Origin: Manduca sexta
Lineage: Eukaryota > Arthropoda > Insecta > Lepidoptera > Sphingidae
Direction: 5' to 3'
Assembly (NCBI RefSeq): GCF_014839805.1
Contig: NC_051131.1
Span: 12,574,913 to 12,638,912 of the forward strand
DNA length: 64,000 nucleotides
Of this stretch, positions 48,544-60,420 are shown in pieces. The translations under genes were made by a program, and so were the position numbers. The notes under the pieces are model-generated. The model searched no databases, was not told the DNA's origin, and worked only from the letters and a program-made list of their open reading frames with translations. Position 1 is the stretch's first letter. The number at the start of each line of letters is the position of its first letter.

Positions 48544-48835
48544 ATCCACGAAGACGCGCCCCACTACTTTCCCTAAACGCTTACATTATGCGCTAGCATG
48601 AGTGCACACGCACACAGCGATAAATAGCATCGGGGAAAAGGTAATACCATGTGACAGAAAAAGTATAGGATTATCAATCAAACGTTTCGTATAATAAGCA
48701 TCAATTTTACTTATATCTTTTTTGTCATTTACGCGGTATTGCCCTTGCCTCGACGCTATTCATCGTAGCGTGAGTGTGCACTCATGCTGCTCACGCACAC
48801 TCTAAGGGAACACAGTGCGGCGCGTCTTCGTGGAT
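48544..48835. mobile_element. Foldback MITE with 17-base termini
   Basis: ATCCACGAAGACGCGCC at 48544 and GGCGCGTCTTCGTGGAT ending at 48835 are perfect inverted ends. Internal blocks GCATGAGTGCACAC and GTGTGCACTCATGC, and further GATAAATAGC- and GGTAATACC-type blocks, are also mirrored, so most of the 292 bases can fold back. Confidence 0.75.
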
Positions 48836-49649
48836 GATATAATGTATAATATAGTTATGTTTGTCTTTCACTAATGTTATGTTTGCTTAAATTTGTTATA
48901 TTATTTGTTAATTTATTTCCTAAAGACAATAAATTACTTTATTATTATTATCATAACTTTTATAAAATAGTAGCTTTATTAACAAACCTACGCAACTCGT
49001 CATGAGTTTGTTTAATTTTTAATACCTTCTGACACGACATAACAATTACAGCCTCTATTAAATTTGACACGTTGGCTCATGCCGACAAATAAATTTTATA
49101 GATGTTGTCTAGTATAAATTAAACAATATTTTATTGTTGCGGTTACTATTGATGTAAGTTCTTATAGCCAAATTAATTTGGAAAAGGGGACCAAAATGAA
49201 GTTATTTGGAGGAGGTTTTCAAGACATTTTTTTTTCTTAAAATGATATTCAGAAATAACAAGGGAAACATGCTCTAATATTTCATAGAATATATTGCTCA
49301 AAAATTTAAACCACGTCACAAATAAAACATTTCTGTTTATTTTACATTTGTATTACAAAAAACAACTCATATAGTGTGACGTCATCATACTGTATGTAGC
49401 TATGATCCGTCAGACCCGTTGAAATATTCAAGTAAATATATTGTTTACAACGTTAATAAGTAATAGACAAATGTAATAGTTGGCAAGGCCGCCGTTTTCC
49501 ATCCAACTAACAGAAATAGATCCGACATGGCAGTACGATACGGGTTGTTTAACTTGTGAGCGTGAGTGTACTGGAAGATTTGGAATGGAAGATTGGGGCT
49601 TTAGCCTCCCAATCCGGCGCGAAGGACCAATTTTTGCGTTGCCAAAATT
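48836..49649. other. Intronic sequence, partly GC-richer
   Basis: 49480-49690 is open in one frame and less AT-rich than its surroundings. It lacks an ATG at the start and recognisable domains, and no phase 1-1 cassette exon boundary pair is convincing. Confidence 0.35.
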
Positions 49650-49678
49650 GGCCCTGTGGCCTAATGGAGAGGCTAACG
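49650..49678 (+). repeat. tRNA-Arg-like 5' fragment
   Basis: GGCCCTGTGGCCTAATGGAG, then AGGCTAACG, resembles the 5' acceptor/D-arm half of an arginine tRNA (GTGGCCTAATGGATAAGGC type) with changes. No anticodon arm or T-arm follows. Probably a pseudogene or SINE remnant. Confidence 0.35.
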
Positions 49679-50990
49679 TAAAAACATTTTGTTCTTTAAC
49701 GGTAATAATACTTTTTAGTGCTATTTTTTATTAAGATTATTGTGATAGAGAGATCTTTTGAGAAAATAAATGTCTATTATTGTAAAGAGTATGGACTATG
49801 AAGGGATGAATTTGAGTTATAATTAGATAGGCATATAATTTGAGTTTGTTTTTCAACCGATTTTCTTATTTATTTATCATCATCATTTTGAAAATGTCCT
49901 TACAGGTACCTTAAACCTAATACAATATTGTCGCTATTAACTATAGTAACTATTAACTAATACACTACTTAAAACTACAATATTTAAACATATGTATAAT
50001 ATCAAATATATACATTTTTGTATATGCTCAACATTTCTATACTGTGAAATATGTAACAATCTTATATAATATTTATCCTGCATAACAAATCAGACTTAAA
50101 ACACATCTCTCTATTTCACTCAAAGTACCTGAGAATATTTCTACACTAGAAACTGCCTGTTTGGTTTGATGAAATGCCACCAGTCAAAATCAAATTACGA
50201 ATAAATATAATTAGACCCTTGATCACTACGCTGGCTCCGTCCAGCCTCGCGAACGGTTTGGACAAGCCGGCTTTCCTGTTTGGAACGTTATTTTATTGCA
50301 CTCTCGTCATAAACATACGTTTTAATACGTTTACTTTGTAAATATTTAACAATTTTTATTTGAATAGCTATTGATTCGCGCTGTTTAAAATTTCGCACGT
50401 CGGATGTAGTTGGAATAAAGATTCGATGACGTGTTTTAGCCGAGTAATGAAGGATTTACTACTTCTAAAAGTTTTACATTACGTGTTACATTTTGATGAA
50501 AAATGTTCGATATTTTCAGCTAAATTGAGAATGATTTAAGCGTTTATCTATTGAATTTTTGTTGATGAAAAGTGTAACAATAGCTGCCAATATATTGAAT
50601 GTTTGGTACGAAAGTATTTACTTACAGCCAGTGAAACTTAAATGTAATTACCGGCTTCCCTTTATGTCGCATTTATATAAATTCTAATTATATTTAGTAA
50701 GATTTGCAGATCGCATTTATGCATATTAGTACTTATACGTTGTGTCGAATTCCTTTTCGGAAAATTTTACAATATGCCAATGAAACCTAGTTTTATAAAT
50801 AAAATTAAATATAACGTCTTGGTATGCCATTTTAAATTAAAAATATACCTGCACTATATAAATTCGTTTCTAATACAATTAGTGTAAAAGCGAAAACCCG
50901 TCATTCAAGATTTACCTTCGCATCGTGTCCTACGTTAATAATTTATTTCTCGATCGCGTTCACTTTAATTTGTTCCAATTAATAATGTTT
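49679..50990. other. Intronic sequence, nothing recognised
   Basis: AT-rich intron; no gene or clear repeat. Confidence 0.4.
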
Positions 50991-51371
50991 AGGGCTGCCA
51001 TTCGTCCGGAATTCCTCGGATTTATTCGAGTTTAAAGGGGTCCGGGGGCCGTCCGGCAGGGGTTTTTAAAGTGTTATTTTTTGTTGCAAAAAATATTTTT
51101 TCAGAGGTGTTCGGGGAAATCCCATATTTTGCCCAAATTTCCGGGATTTTTGCCATGTTTATCCGACGTCGGCAACTTAGGTGATGGCAGCAATGGCGAA
51201 AGGTTCATATAAGCCGATTCCTATCGGCTTCCCTTTCGTAATTTATGTATTCGTAATCTAATTCTCATTAGAACGATTTGCAGACCGCATTTATACATAT
51301 TAGTATTTATATTATGTTGGGTCAGGTTACCCTTCTGTAAATTTCACCCTTCGCCACTGGATGGCAGCCCT
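50991..51371. mobile_element. MITE with AGGGCTGCCAT termini
   Basis: AGGGCTGCCAT at 50991-51001 is mirrored by ATGGCAGCCCT at 51361-51371. The interior has G-rich tracts (AGGGGTCCGGGGGCC) and no coding. Confidence 0.5.
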
Positions 51372-52307
51372 AGCAACGTCCTACATTGAAGAAAATTATG
51401 AACTCCATAATATAGTCTGGCACAGGAGCCACGTAAATTTAGACGTTTGACTTTGAAACGTAATGTCCCGTCTGTATCACGGTCTTGTTTTATGGTACAC
51501 TGGGTTTAGAGTGCGGTGTCGTTTGTGTCGAGTTTTATATTTTTTTTTGTACGCGCACGGAAACCTTACCCGTTACACCTAATGGTAAGTGGAGTGGGGT
51601 CTAATAGAATGTCGACTGACGAGAGTTGATTATTGATATCTTCCTAACCGAATTTTGGCCACGGCGACCAATCCCCACGGTGATCAGCGAGTTACGCAGG
51701 AGATATTACAGTGTACAAGTGTGTGCGCAATACACAGATGCACTCTGATACTCCGGGGAGACGGCAATCTGATATGATCAGAGAGAGATCAGGCGCAAAA
51801 CAAGACGTGCTTATATGTAACTGCAGATGCTATTCCGATAATTTCTTTACTATTAGGAAGCTACGTTATCCCTCTTATAGGTTGGTTCGTATTGCGCGGG
51901 TGAAGCCGCGAACTGAAGCTAGTGTAATGTCAATCTTATACTAATTGTTGAGTGCGCAGATTCATCACATTAATCTATAAGTCTTTCTTATAAATTAACG
52001 TAATAAATGACTGGAATATGTCCACACAAATGGATATCCCATTTATTATAAGCAATTCATCTTTCTGCTATATTTACCTGGAATACTATTTAAGTTTGCT
52101 ATGTTTCATGACATTTTACATGCATCATTATTAGTTTAGTTATTTCTGTAACAAGATTTCGCTTGATGGCAGATCACTGGAATGAGAGCATAGGTCTTTA
52201 GACAAGTCTGGGATCTAGATTCTAACCCACCCTCAAAAATACCATATGTAGTCTAAAAAGCATATAACCAGAGAAAGTGATAGTGTAGTTGAGAATAGCA
52301 ATGTATA
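51372..52307. other. Intronic sequence with degraded repeats
   Basis: 51590-51720 resembles 25120-25330. 51820-51922 ends GTGAAGCCGCGAACTGAAG then CTAG, a Helitron-like end. No gene. Confidence 0.4.
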
Positions 52308-52498
52308 CTTTTTATTGCTTTCAATGGCGGGAAGAATTTGCCGTTCGCCTGATAGTAAGCGATACGACCGCCCATAAACAGTAGAAACACCATCCAACAC
52401 ATTAAATTATAAAGTATTGTCTGATATTCCACTGCGCTCGCCATCCTGAGACATGAGGAGTTAAGTCTTTTTGTGTGCAGTAGTAACACTGGCTACAA
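52308..52498 (-). mobile_element. Non-LTR 3'-end fragment (copy 3)
   Basis: GCCGTTCGCCTGATAGTAAG, GAAACACCATCCAACACATT, CTGCGCTCGCCATCCTGAGA, as in 7908-8095. The minus-strand frame 52253-52489 lies within it. Confidence 0.75.
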
Positions 52499-53384
52499 TG
52501 TTCTTCAAAACGGAACATAATAGAATAATATAACAGAAAAGCACGGTGAAAACAGATTTTTAAACAAACAAGGCCAACAGCTATAAAGTAGAAATTTGAA
52601 GTTCATCAAAAAGTTTCAGATCTATTTATCAATTTTTAATAATCTGGTATCAACCAGGACATAACACCACAGATGACCCTATCTTGTATCTTACCCTTTG
52701 TACCCACAAATCGATTTCCCACGACCTTCATTTCGTACTTGGCACTGGACCCCAACATCGTCTCCTCTAGGCCATTTGTTCAACCTATCATAACACGACA
52801 ATTTCTATTAGTTTTGGCAGGAATTATTTTCGCAGCTCCGTTGACTGGTGTAAACATGATTGTAATGTGCGTGTTTTAATTTATTGTTTGTGTATTTTAC
52901 AACTATTTCGTACAAATTATTATGGTTTCTGTTACTTTGTTTTAAGGATAATTGTTGTTTGCATTGGGTTATGTCGCAGTAATTGCTGCCGGTATTAACA
53001 ATAGTTATTTAACGGAAGATTTTATGAAAAGCATTAATGGACTATAATGTCGTAGCAATTTCATTGTATCGATCTTACATAAATTGTCAAGCTTAGCCAA
53101 TTTTTCTATTGTAATTTATGGCTTCTTTTCACTTTGTTATTATTTTAAAGACCGCACTCCTTATGATGTTGCTCCTAGTACACTCTACTATAGAGGCAGA
53201 GCATAGGGTGGAATTTATTGCTAAATATCACCGTGTAATGCTGTTTTTAAAGTTTATTTTCATTTATTTATCATTACGATACTTCTAAGAATCTTATTCC
53301 GAAAAACTATTAGGGATATATTTATGCTCTTCGAGTGGAACATCAACAACTAATTGTATAATTGTAAAATGTATGTAGCTAGAT
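52499..53384. other. Intronic sequence, nothing recognised
   Basis: The frame 52673-52879 is hydrophobic but has no support as a gene. Confidence 0.4.
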
Positions 53385-53520
53385 TGTAACTTTGAGTTTT
53401 CGGACGACCAACACCTCAATCCGCCCAGTGACCATGAAGGCTGCGATCTCCGAAACGTCAGGAGACAATTATAATATAAAAAACTGCAATAATATCTGAA
53501 AAATAGTTGCATTTAGACGC
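53385..53520 (-). mobile_element. Family F element, single arm
   Basis: GACGACCAACACCTCAATCC, GTGACCATGAAGGCTGCGAT, CTCCGAAACGTCAGGAGA, AAAACTGCAATAATATCTGA. Confidence 0.65.
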
Positions 53521-53607
53521 ACAATTAATCAACAATGTGGAGAAGTTAATATATTGTATTTATTAAAGTCTGATGTATTTGTAAGTGTAAAATCAATTTG
53601 TTCGCAG

Positions 53608-53710
53608 TGACCGATGGATACTCTCGCACCAACGGCGCCGCGAGTCCGGCCTCAGCTAGACCGACGGTGGACTCGCTGCTCGACCAACTCAGCACCGACA
53701 TTCCTAATGG
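53608..53710 (+). CDS. Pax: Paxillin shared exon 4: LD3
   Basis: Acceptor TTGTTCGCAG; the exon enters in phase 1 (TG completes Val with the G of exon 3), codes 33 further residues and ends in phase 2 (AAT GG|GTGAGT at 53711). It starts TDGYSRTNGAASPASARP, followed by TVDSLLDQLSTDIPNG, the LD3 motif; vertebrate paxillin has VESLLDELESSVP at this position. Short exon length, strong sites and GC-rich composition support it. A SINE is inserted about 16 bases after its donor. Confidence 0.93.
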
Positions 53711-53725
53711 GTGAGTTGTTACATC

Positions 53726-53880
53726 AACCCTGTATTATATACTGTCCCACTGTTGGGCACGGGCCTCCTCTACTACTGTGAGAGGGAATAGGCCTTAGTC
53801 CACCACGCTGGCCTAGTGCGGGTTGGTAAACTCACTCTAGAAAATTCCTAATAGAGAATTTCTTAGGTATGCAGGTTGTA
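53726..53880 (-). mobile_element. SINE family A beside the exon 4 donor
   Basis: CTGTATTATATACTGTCCCA, GGCACGGGCCTCCTCTACTA, GGCCTTAGTCCACCACGCTG and GGCCTAGTGCGGGTTGG. Similarity to 11514-11860 is high, so this is a fairly recent insertion. Confidence 0.8.
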
Positions 53881-54395
53881 GGTTAATTTGTTTTAGGTTA
53901 GACAATTTAAGGTTGTGTCATGTGTCAGCAATTTTAGTGATGCTTAACTTGCCCTTGTCTAAAAGATTACGTCTTAGCATTATTTTGAACATGAGGAGGC
54001 AATTTATTAAAAAAAAAAATAACAAAGATTTACATCATAGCATATTACGTCAAATCTATTATTATTCTTATTCTCATTAACCAATAAATTTACTTTGAAT
54101 TTATACGCATCTACGCACACAGAATAATAACACGTCACGGACGCTATAATCAAATCGCGCGTGCCATTTCTAATCGACCTTCACGCACTACAGAATCAAT
54201 TTAAACATCACAGGGCTGACGTAAAACGCAAAAAACATCATCACGCAAATGAAATGGAGTAGATATTTATGTATGGCGTAATCGTAACCGAAGCCGACTG
54301 GTGAAGCCGCAATAAATAATGATACACATAGCTGCCAAATAAACGTGGACGTCGGTTTCCTCGTAGGATCGTATTGTAGGATCATTGTTGTTCGT
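53881..54395. other. Intronic sequence, nothing recognised
   Basis: AT-rich; no gene. Confidence 0.4.
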
Positions 54396-54594
54396 TCGGG
54401 TAACTATGACTTCGGTAAACTATCAGGACCTCACTAAAATGCTGTACCCCAAGCACGAACTTAAGCAACATCGTATAGTTGATATAAAGAATTCTCGGGT
54501 AACTATGACTTTGGTAAACCATAAGGACCTTACTAAAATGAGACGGTACCAGAGCAGTAATTGAGGCGATATCTTACAGTTGATACAAAGAGTT
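54396..54594. repeat. Two-copy tandem duplication (~99 bases)
   Basis: TCGGGTAACTATGACTTCGG at 54396 and TCGGGTAACTATGACTTTGG at 54495 start two copies. Both continue through AGGACCTCACTAAAATG-type and GTTGATAxAAAGA-type blocks. Confidence 0.8.
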
Positions 54595-55491
54595 CTAAGA
54601 TTATATAAAGCGGAAATTGGGAAGATTGTCATATAAAAATTTTGCACTTGTGTGATGGTTAATCAATCTACCGCGAAATAGCAAAATATCGTAAAATACT
54701 TCATATTTTTTCCATATCATGATTTGCACGTTTTTAATGCGAATATTAGCATATTGCTTTTGTAAATATGTTATTTTTGTATTAATATCTAATGCCGCTA
54801 TGAGATGGTCATACGGACATTTCAAATAAGACAGCGACTTATTACTTACTAGTAATAACTTTTGAAGCAAAAATTTGGACTTGATGTCCTGTCTATAAGT
54901 AACTATATAGTTTAATGTCTTTAAGTTGACACAGTTATAATTTTTGTATGGAAATTTTAAACAGCGCCCCGGTGAGCGTATTTAGAACTAAAACACGGCA
55001 ACGTGATCATTGCAATAGGGGACCGGCCTTTGCTTGATTTTGTCCATTATTCTATATATAATGGTTAATAATATGAAAAAGAAGTACTCCTGCGAAAACT
55101 GAATAAAAATTGGTTAAAAAATGAGCGAGTAATTCATATTTAAAATATTGTAATGTGCAGAAGTGGGCGCGATGTGGGGATATCGCTACATCTCTTTCTT
55201 TCGCACGCGTCGTAATTCCCGATGACGTCACATGTGGATATTTCGTCTCTTTTCTGTTTCTTGTTAATTACCCCTTCCACCGAAATTCAAAGACTTATAA
55301 CTTGTTGATTTTTTACCGGATTTTAAAAAACCCTTCTGTGTTATAATTTATATTATGTAAATATTTGATAAAAGTAAAGAACAAAAATGAGTCCGGTACC
55401 CTATTGTAAACTTCGAATAGTAGATCACGTAACCATAGTAACAGTAAATGTATGGAAAACAGCAGTAAATTTTTTTTTATGACATCTAAGG
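54595..55491. other. Intronic sequence, nothing recognised
   Basis: No gene; 55150-55260 has a GATGACGTCACATG palindrome in a GC-richer patch. Confidence 0.4.
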
Positions 55492-55737
55492 TTAAGGTGG
55501 TAGCTCAAGGTCCATTTTCATACATTTTGTTTCGGCTTTAATCTGGGTAACTAAACAAGTATTGGCAAGGCAGAAATATCCATGATTATTAATTATTTTT
55601 ACATTTTTCTTTCAACTGCGAGAACTAATCACTAACTAGACGTGAATTTAAATTCTTTACTTGCCAATACTTGTTTAGTTACCCAGATTAAAGCCGAAAC
55701 AAAATGTATGAAAATGGACCTTGAGCTACCACCTTAA
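55492..55737. mobile_element. TTAA-flanked MITE with 74-base perfect terminal repeats
   Basis: 55492-55569 and 55660-55737 are exact reverse complements (78 bases including TTAA). The element ends GGTGGTAGCTCAAGGTCC and is bordered by TTAA on both sides, the target-site signature of piggyBac-type elements. A 90-base spacer without coding separates the arms. Confidence 0.85.
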
Positions 55738-56847
55738 TATATATTTTTTTTATTTTGTCTTACTAGTACTACCGATACGAAAGTTTGTGAAAATGTTTGT
55801 TACGTGCTAAACAGATTTTGATGAATTTGGCGCACAGATAGATCATGTCCTAGTTAATTTTAATCCCGGAATTAATTTTAATTTTACCCTGGGAAAGGTC
55901 TTTTACCCTAATCATATCAATTTAAAAAATACCTTCAAAAATCGCATAATTAATGCTGATGCCAGATTGAGATGCACCAAAATGTCTATTAATTTTAGTT
56001 ATTCTAGTAGATGAAGTCATAATGTATTCTCAGTTACTAACTCTACGCAAAAAAATGTACCAGCCAGTAGCAATAACGTCCATTAATATGTCAAACAGAA
56101 GATTAAAGTGATATTTAGTTTCTTGAATTAATTGAAACTTTTAGCGACATTCCACAATTTAGATAGACATGGTCTACGTGTGTCACGTTACGTATTCAGC
56201 CTGTGCATATCTGATTTCAAACAGGCCGGCATTATAGGGTAATTAATGATTTTTTTAATATTATACACTTATCAAACATCTATTTCATCCAAAATCTGCC
56301 GGAAAAAAATATTTTCAAAATCCACGCAAATGTACATAAGTTATTAAAAGCTTTGAAAATTGGTGGTTAGGGAAGCTGTCAAATTATGGTAATATTTAAA
56401 TGTGACGTCACTCAGTGCCACCGGCCACAAAGCTGAGTGAGTGAGAAAAGGACAGCGCGATAACCCCACTACGCCCCCACTTTTGCTCACAACAATATTT
56501 CAAATATGAAGTTACCGGTTTAATTTTTTAACAATTTTGATGCTGATTTCACAGAACAATTTCTTTTATACGCAATTTTCTGTTACATATAAAATAATAA
56601 ACTAAATCGAACATAGGAAACTACCTTATTGTGGCAACTCGTAAGAGATAATCATATCTGGTCAGTCAATACTTCATCGACCCCACTCCGCTTACCATCA
56701 GGTGCAGAGGTCACTTTCCCGTGTAACTAAAATCCATCGCCATACCGACCACAAACTTTTGCCCTGAACAGACACGATTTTTAGTTCTTGATGAAAAAAC
56801 ACATTATATTTTATTTAATAATACAGAAAATTAAATGTTACATTACA
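55738..56847. other. Intronic sequence with degraded repeats
   Basis: 55760-55915 resembles a diverged Helitron-like block; 56650-56760 is the reverse of the 51590-51720 family; 56400-56500 holds a GTGACGTCACTC patch. No gene. Confidence 0.35.
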
Positions 56848-57037
56848 TAGTAGCCAGTGTAATAACTGGATATATTAAGACTTAACATCTCATGTCTCAG
56901 GATGGCGAGCGCAGTGTAACACCAAACAATAGTTTGTAATTCAAGGTTTGAATAGTGCTTCTACTGTTTATGGGCGGTCGTATCGCTTACCATCAGGCGA
57001 ACGGCAAGCTCGTCTCATCATTAAAAGCAATAAAAGA
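56848..57037 (+). mobile_element. Non-LTR 3'-end fragment (copy 4)
   Basis: TAGCCAGTGTAATAACTGGA, CAGGATGGCGAGCGCAGTGT, GCGGTCGTATCGCTTACCAT, CAGGCGAACGGCAAGCTCGT and a tail AAAAGCAATAAAAGAA. Confidence 0.8.
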
Positions 57038-57984
57038 ACATAAATATCACTTTTCTTTTACTCATACAACCGCGCTGTCCCAAGTTTCTCACGCTGTTTG
57101 CGTATCTAGCTCAATATAAAATGAATATCCAACCGGATAAAAACAAGGTTTATGTGTTCTTTGATGTGTTTCTCTATACGAAACGGAAATAGTTGTTTGC
57201 GGTACACTGTAACTATTCGAGAGTGTAATAAAAGTATTGGAAGTGCAGCCGTGATTTATAAGGCTTAAGGTCACATATTGTATATCTGGAATATTCGAAG
57301 TTGAAAACAAAACCAAAACGGCCATTTCCAATAAACGATACCAATCTCAATCTTCAATGTGATTCCGAGAATGAACCAATCAAAATAACTCATTAGTAAG
57401 CATGTCAAAAAAGCTTTGTTCTGAATGGTCCATTTTAGAGATAGATTCAAAAAAGCGATTGGGATCATTTATTGAAAACGGCTGTAAGTGTTTGTGTTTT
57501 CAACTTCGAGGTTTAATTGTAGGGGGTTTTTGTAGATTTTTACGCAATTTGATTAGTAGATATACAATCTTACTATCTTTTTTCGTATTCTTTTTAATAT
57601 TATAAATTTGAAAGATTGGATGTTTTATATGTTTATTAGAAGTAAACGCAGAATCAAATTAACGGATTTAGATGGATTTTGGCTCACGGCACATGATTAA
57701 AATTTTATCCCGGTAATTTGCTTCTAGAAAATAATGAAATTTTGAAATAAAAGGCGTAGGCTTCGAAAAGTGTTTTAGGGACTTTTGTAGCCAGAAATGC
57801 TTTTTACGTAGGCGAAACCGCGTGCAACACTTGCTAATTACTAACTAATTTGGAGCTGATAAACTTAAGTTATTACAAGAAACACGCTCGTCCACAAATA
57901 TTCTAGAAATCTACCCTATATACCTGATGTTATTATTTCATTCTAGAAGTTTGTCAAAATCTATTTCCTCCCATTAGCACTTGC
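57038..57984. other. Intronic sequence, nothing firm
   Basis: 57700-57838 ends GCGAAACCGCGTGCAACACT and may be an old Helitron-like piece. No gene. Confidence 0.35.
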
Positions 57985-58255
57985 GACTGCCTCGGTGGCG
58001 TAGTTGTATTGCATGTCCGGTACAATAGCGCTCTGAGGTCCTGGGTTCGAATCCCGGGTCGGGCAAAGTGATATTTGGATTTTTCTGCTCAGTATCAGCC
58101 CGGAGTCTGGAATTAGTGCCCGATATGGCGATAGGCTCGCCCCCTATCACATCATGGGACGGAACATACTTGGCGAAAAGTGGGTGCCTTAGTTGCGCCT
58201 CTGCATACCCCTTCGGGGATAAATGCGTGATGTTATGTATGTATGTATGTAGCAC
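57985..58255 (+). mobile_element. SINE family B, full-length, with ATGT microsatellite tail
   Basis: The tRNA-like head (GCGACTGCCTCGGTGGCGTA to GGTTCGAATCCCGGGTCGG) is followed by the body CAGCCCGGAGTCTGGAATTA, TTAGTTGCGCCTCTGCATAC and CCCCTTCGGGGATAAATGCG. It ends in a (TATG)n run at 58234-58252. Frames on both strands here are not genes. Confidence 0.85.
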
Positions 58256-60019
58256 TTGCGTACATCATTCCTCGATATCAACACTCTAAACGTCGCATTT
58301 TCTCGTAACGAACGCCCGTCGATTGACCTGCATATATGTCAAACATTTGGCACCATAGCTCAAATAATAAATATGTATTGGCACATTGACAGATAACACT
58401 ATTTATAATATCTCGCTAATATTGTAATTGTGAAAGTTTTTTTGTGTGGATATTTGTTCACCGATCAGGTTTGTGGGGAGTTTTTATTAATCAAGTGAAT
58501 GTCATCAATCGAATGTCAAAATCGAACCCGCCATATTTGCTTGTTACGGCAAAACCACATGTAGATCAGCTGGCATACGTACAGTTAGCATTAACAGAGG
58601 CCGGTCGGCATAATTCTAGCTTCTATCAATAGTCCCTGGCCCGCAACTTATTGGTGTTATAGGGCCTGCATTAATTACAATCTAACCATTTTCTTTTAAA
58701 ATGTCGCTATAACACTGATATAATACCTCCCAAATACAGTTAAATGTAATTTACATGTATAAATAATAAATGCCTTATAATAAGGTTGAATAGGCAAGCA
58801 GAGTCGGAAGCGAAAGTCAGTTTCGCATAATTTATGTGCTAATTTTAATCAGTGCTAAGTTTGATGATGATAAATGTGGGATTGTTTCCAAGAAGTAACA
58901 AATGTGTTTAAAGCAATGTCTATAAGAATAAGTATAATGGTACTTTCGTGCATACTGTAGTTCACGAATTCATATTAAATAATTTCCAAAATCCGAAAAC
59001 CACGTGTTTATGCAAAAATAGATTCAATTTTCAAGTACAAAGATTTATAATCCAAGGTTCAGAGAAGCGGTGATAGTTGCTACAGATTATGGGCAGTCAT
59101 AATTGTTCATCGTCGTGTTATCTAAATACTTTAATATTAGGAAAATTTTATGAAAAAAATCTTCAAATTAAAATATTGTCGACACCGCACGCTGGAGCTG
59201 TAACAAATCATCGGCGACACAAAATGTTTTTTTTCACCTCTGCAATGACACGCGATATATAAATCTCGTTTACTTTTCTAAAAGCTTTATTTTAACGTTG
59301 CCGAAATATTAAAGTTGACATAATGCGGGCCGTACTCAGAATTTGATAGTCAAACCAAAAAAATATATACCCGCATTTTCACTTGTTGCATTTACACTAG
59401 AGGGCCGGCAGCGACTGGATGCATAAAGCAGAAGAACGAGCTCTGTGTCGTATCTTGGGAGAGCCCTATGTCCGGCAGTGAACTGTAACGGTCTGATGAT
59501 AACTGACACCTTTACAAAAGAATTGTTGTACATTCGCTCTGTTTTTCGAAGTTTGATTTTTCTTTGTTGTAGTGGTATCATTTACTACAAATTAGAAATT
59601 TCATTACATCCATTAATTAGTTACCTCTTCAACTAGCATAGGTAGATAATTGGCAAACTCCGTGAATCCTTCACCCCTAACAATTCTAGAATGTACTTAC
59701 TCAACTATCTACTCGGATATATTAAATTCAGACCTTGGCTGCCGTATTCTATGGGGGTGTAACGTTTGCAAGCAAGTATGCTAAGCATAAAAATTTACAA
59801 TGCTTCTTGTATCTTCAATTCATTGGTTGGGCTGCAGACTGTAGTGTTCTGGGATCGATTCCCAAATCCTGCAACATGTGTGTGTTTTTCTATTCGGAAA
59901 ACGAGCTTAAATTGCTTGAGATTAGAATTCGTCTCCATCAAAATAGGTTTATTCCCACTTCTCATGTAAGCTCGAGGAAATGGTGCAATATCTTCTGCCT
60001 AACTCTAGGATCAAGGAGT
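58256..60019. other. Intronic sequence with repeat scraps
   Basis: 59045-59115 resembles the non-LTR 3' family weakly. 59391-59490 (minus) matches 41516-41705. 59820-59900 has a tRNA-like B-box (GGGATCGATTCCCAAATCC), a possible SINE. No gene. Confidence 0.4.
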
Positions 60020-60420
60020 GAATGTACAAGCAATTCTACCATACTCAAAACCCAAACACGAAACAACCCAACTCCGACCGCGCCCCGCCCACAGGAGACA
60101 ATCTGGAAACACGATTCCCGTTTCACACATTGTCACGTACTATGTACACAACAAATCATCCGAGTTATACGTCCAGCCAGCAACACTGTGTGCGTCGACC
60201 GCTCCGACTACAGGGCCGTGTGAAAATCGGGCGTATTTTTGTAACCCGCCCGCAAATAACCCGTGACGTCACTGCCGCGCCGTTGTTATAACTACGAGTT
60301 GGGATAGCCACGCTGCGCCTGTCAAAACTCATTAATATTTTTCTTTTTTCTGCCCGATGTCCCATTTGTGTCAAGGTCTGGCTTCCTAGATTTCGTTACG
60401 GTCGATCGGGAGTGTCGGAA
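60020..60420 (+). promoter_or_regulatory. GC-rich island, candidate internal promoter or old repeat
   Basis: 60050-60300 is clearly GC-richer than the surrounding intron, with several overlapping open frames and a GTGACGTCAC palindrome at about 60262. In Drosophila the paxillin locus makes a LIM-only protein from an internal promoter, so an island upstream of the LD4/LIM-side exons is a reasonable candidate. It could equally be a repeat. No initiator or start codon can be assigned. Confidence 0.25.

Noticed and set aside
49480..49734. Cassette exon between LD2 and LD3 exons
   Set aside because: No convincing acceptor/donor pair in phase 1-1; the frame starts without ATG and ends in a tRNA-like fragment.
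60018..60291. Overlapping open frames as a coding exon of Paxillin
   Set aside because: Three frames are open together, as expected from GC composition; one could be spliced in phase (acceptor CCGCCCACAG) but there is no LD motif or family similarity.
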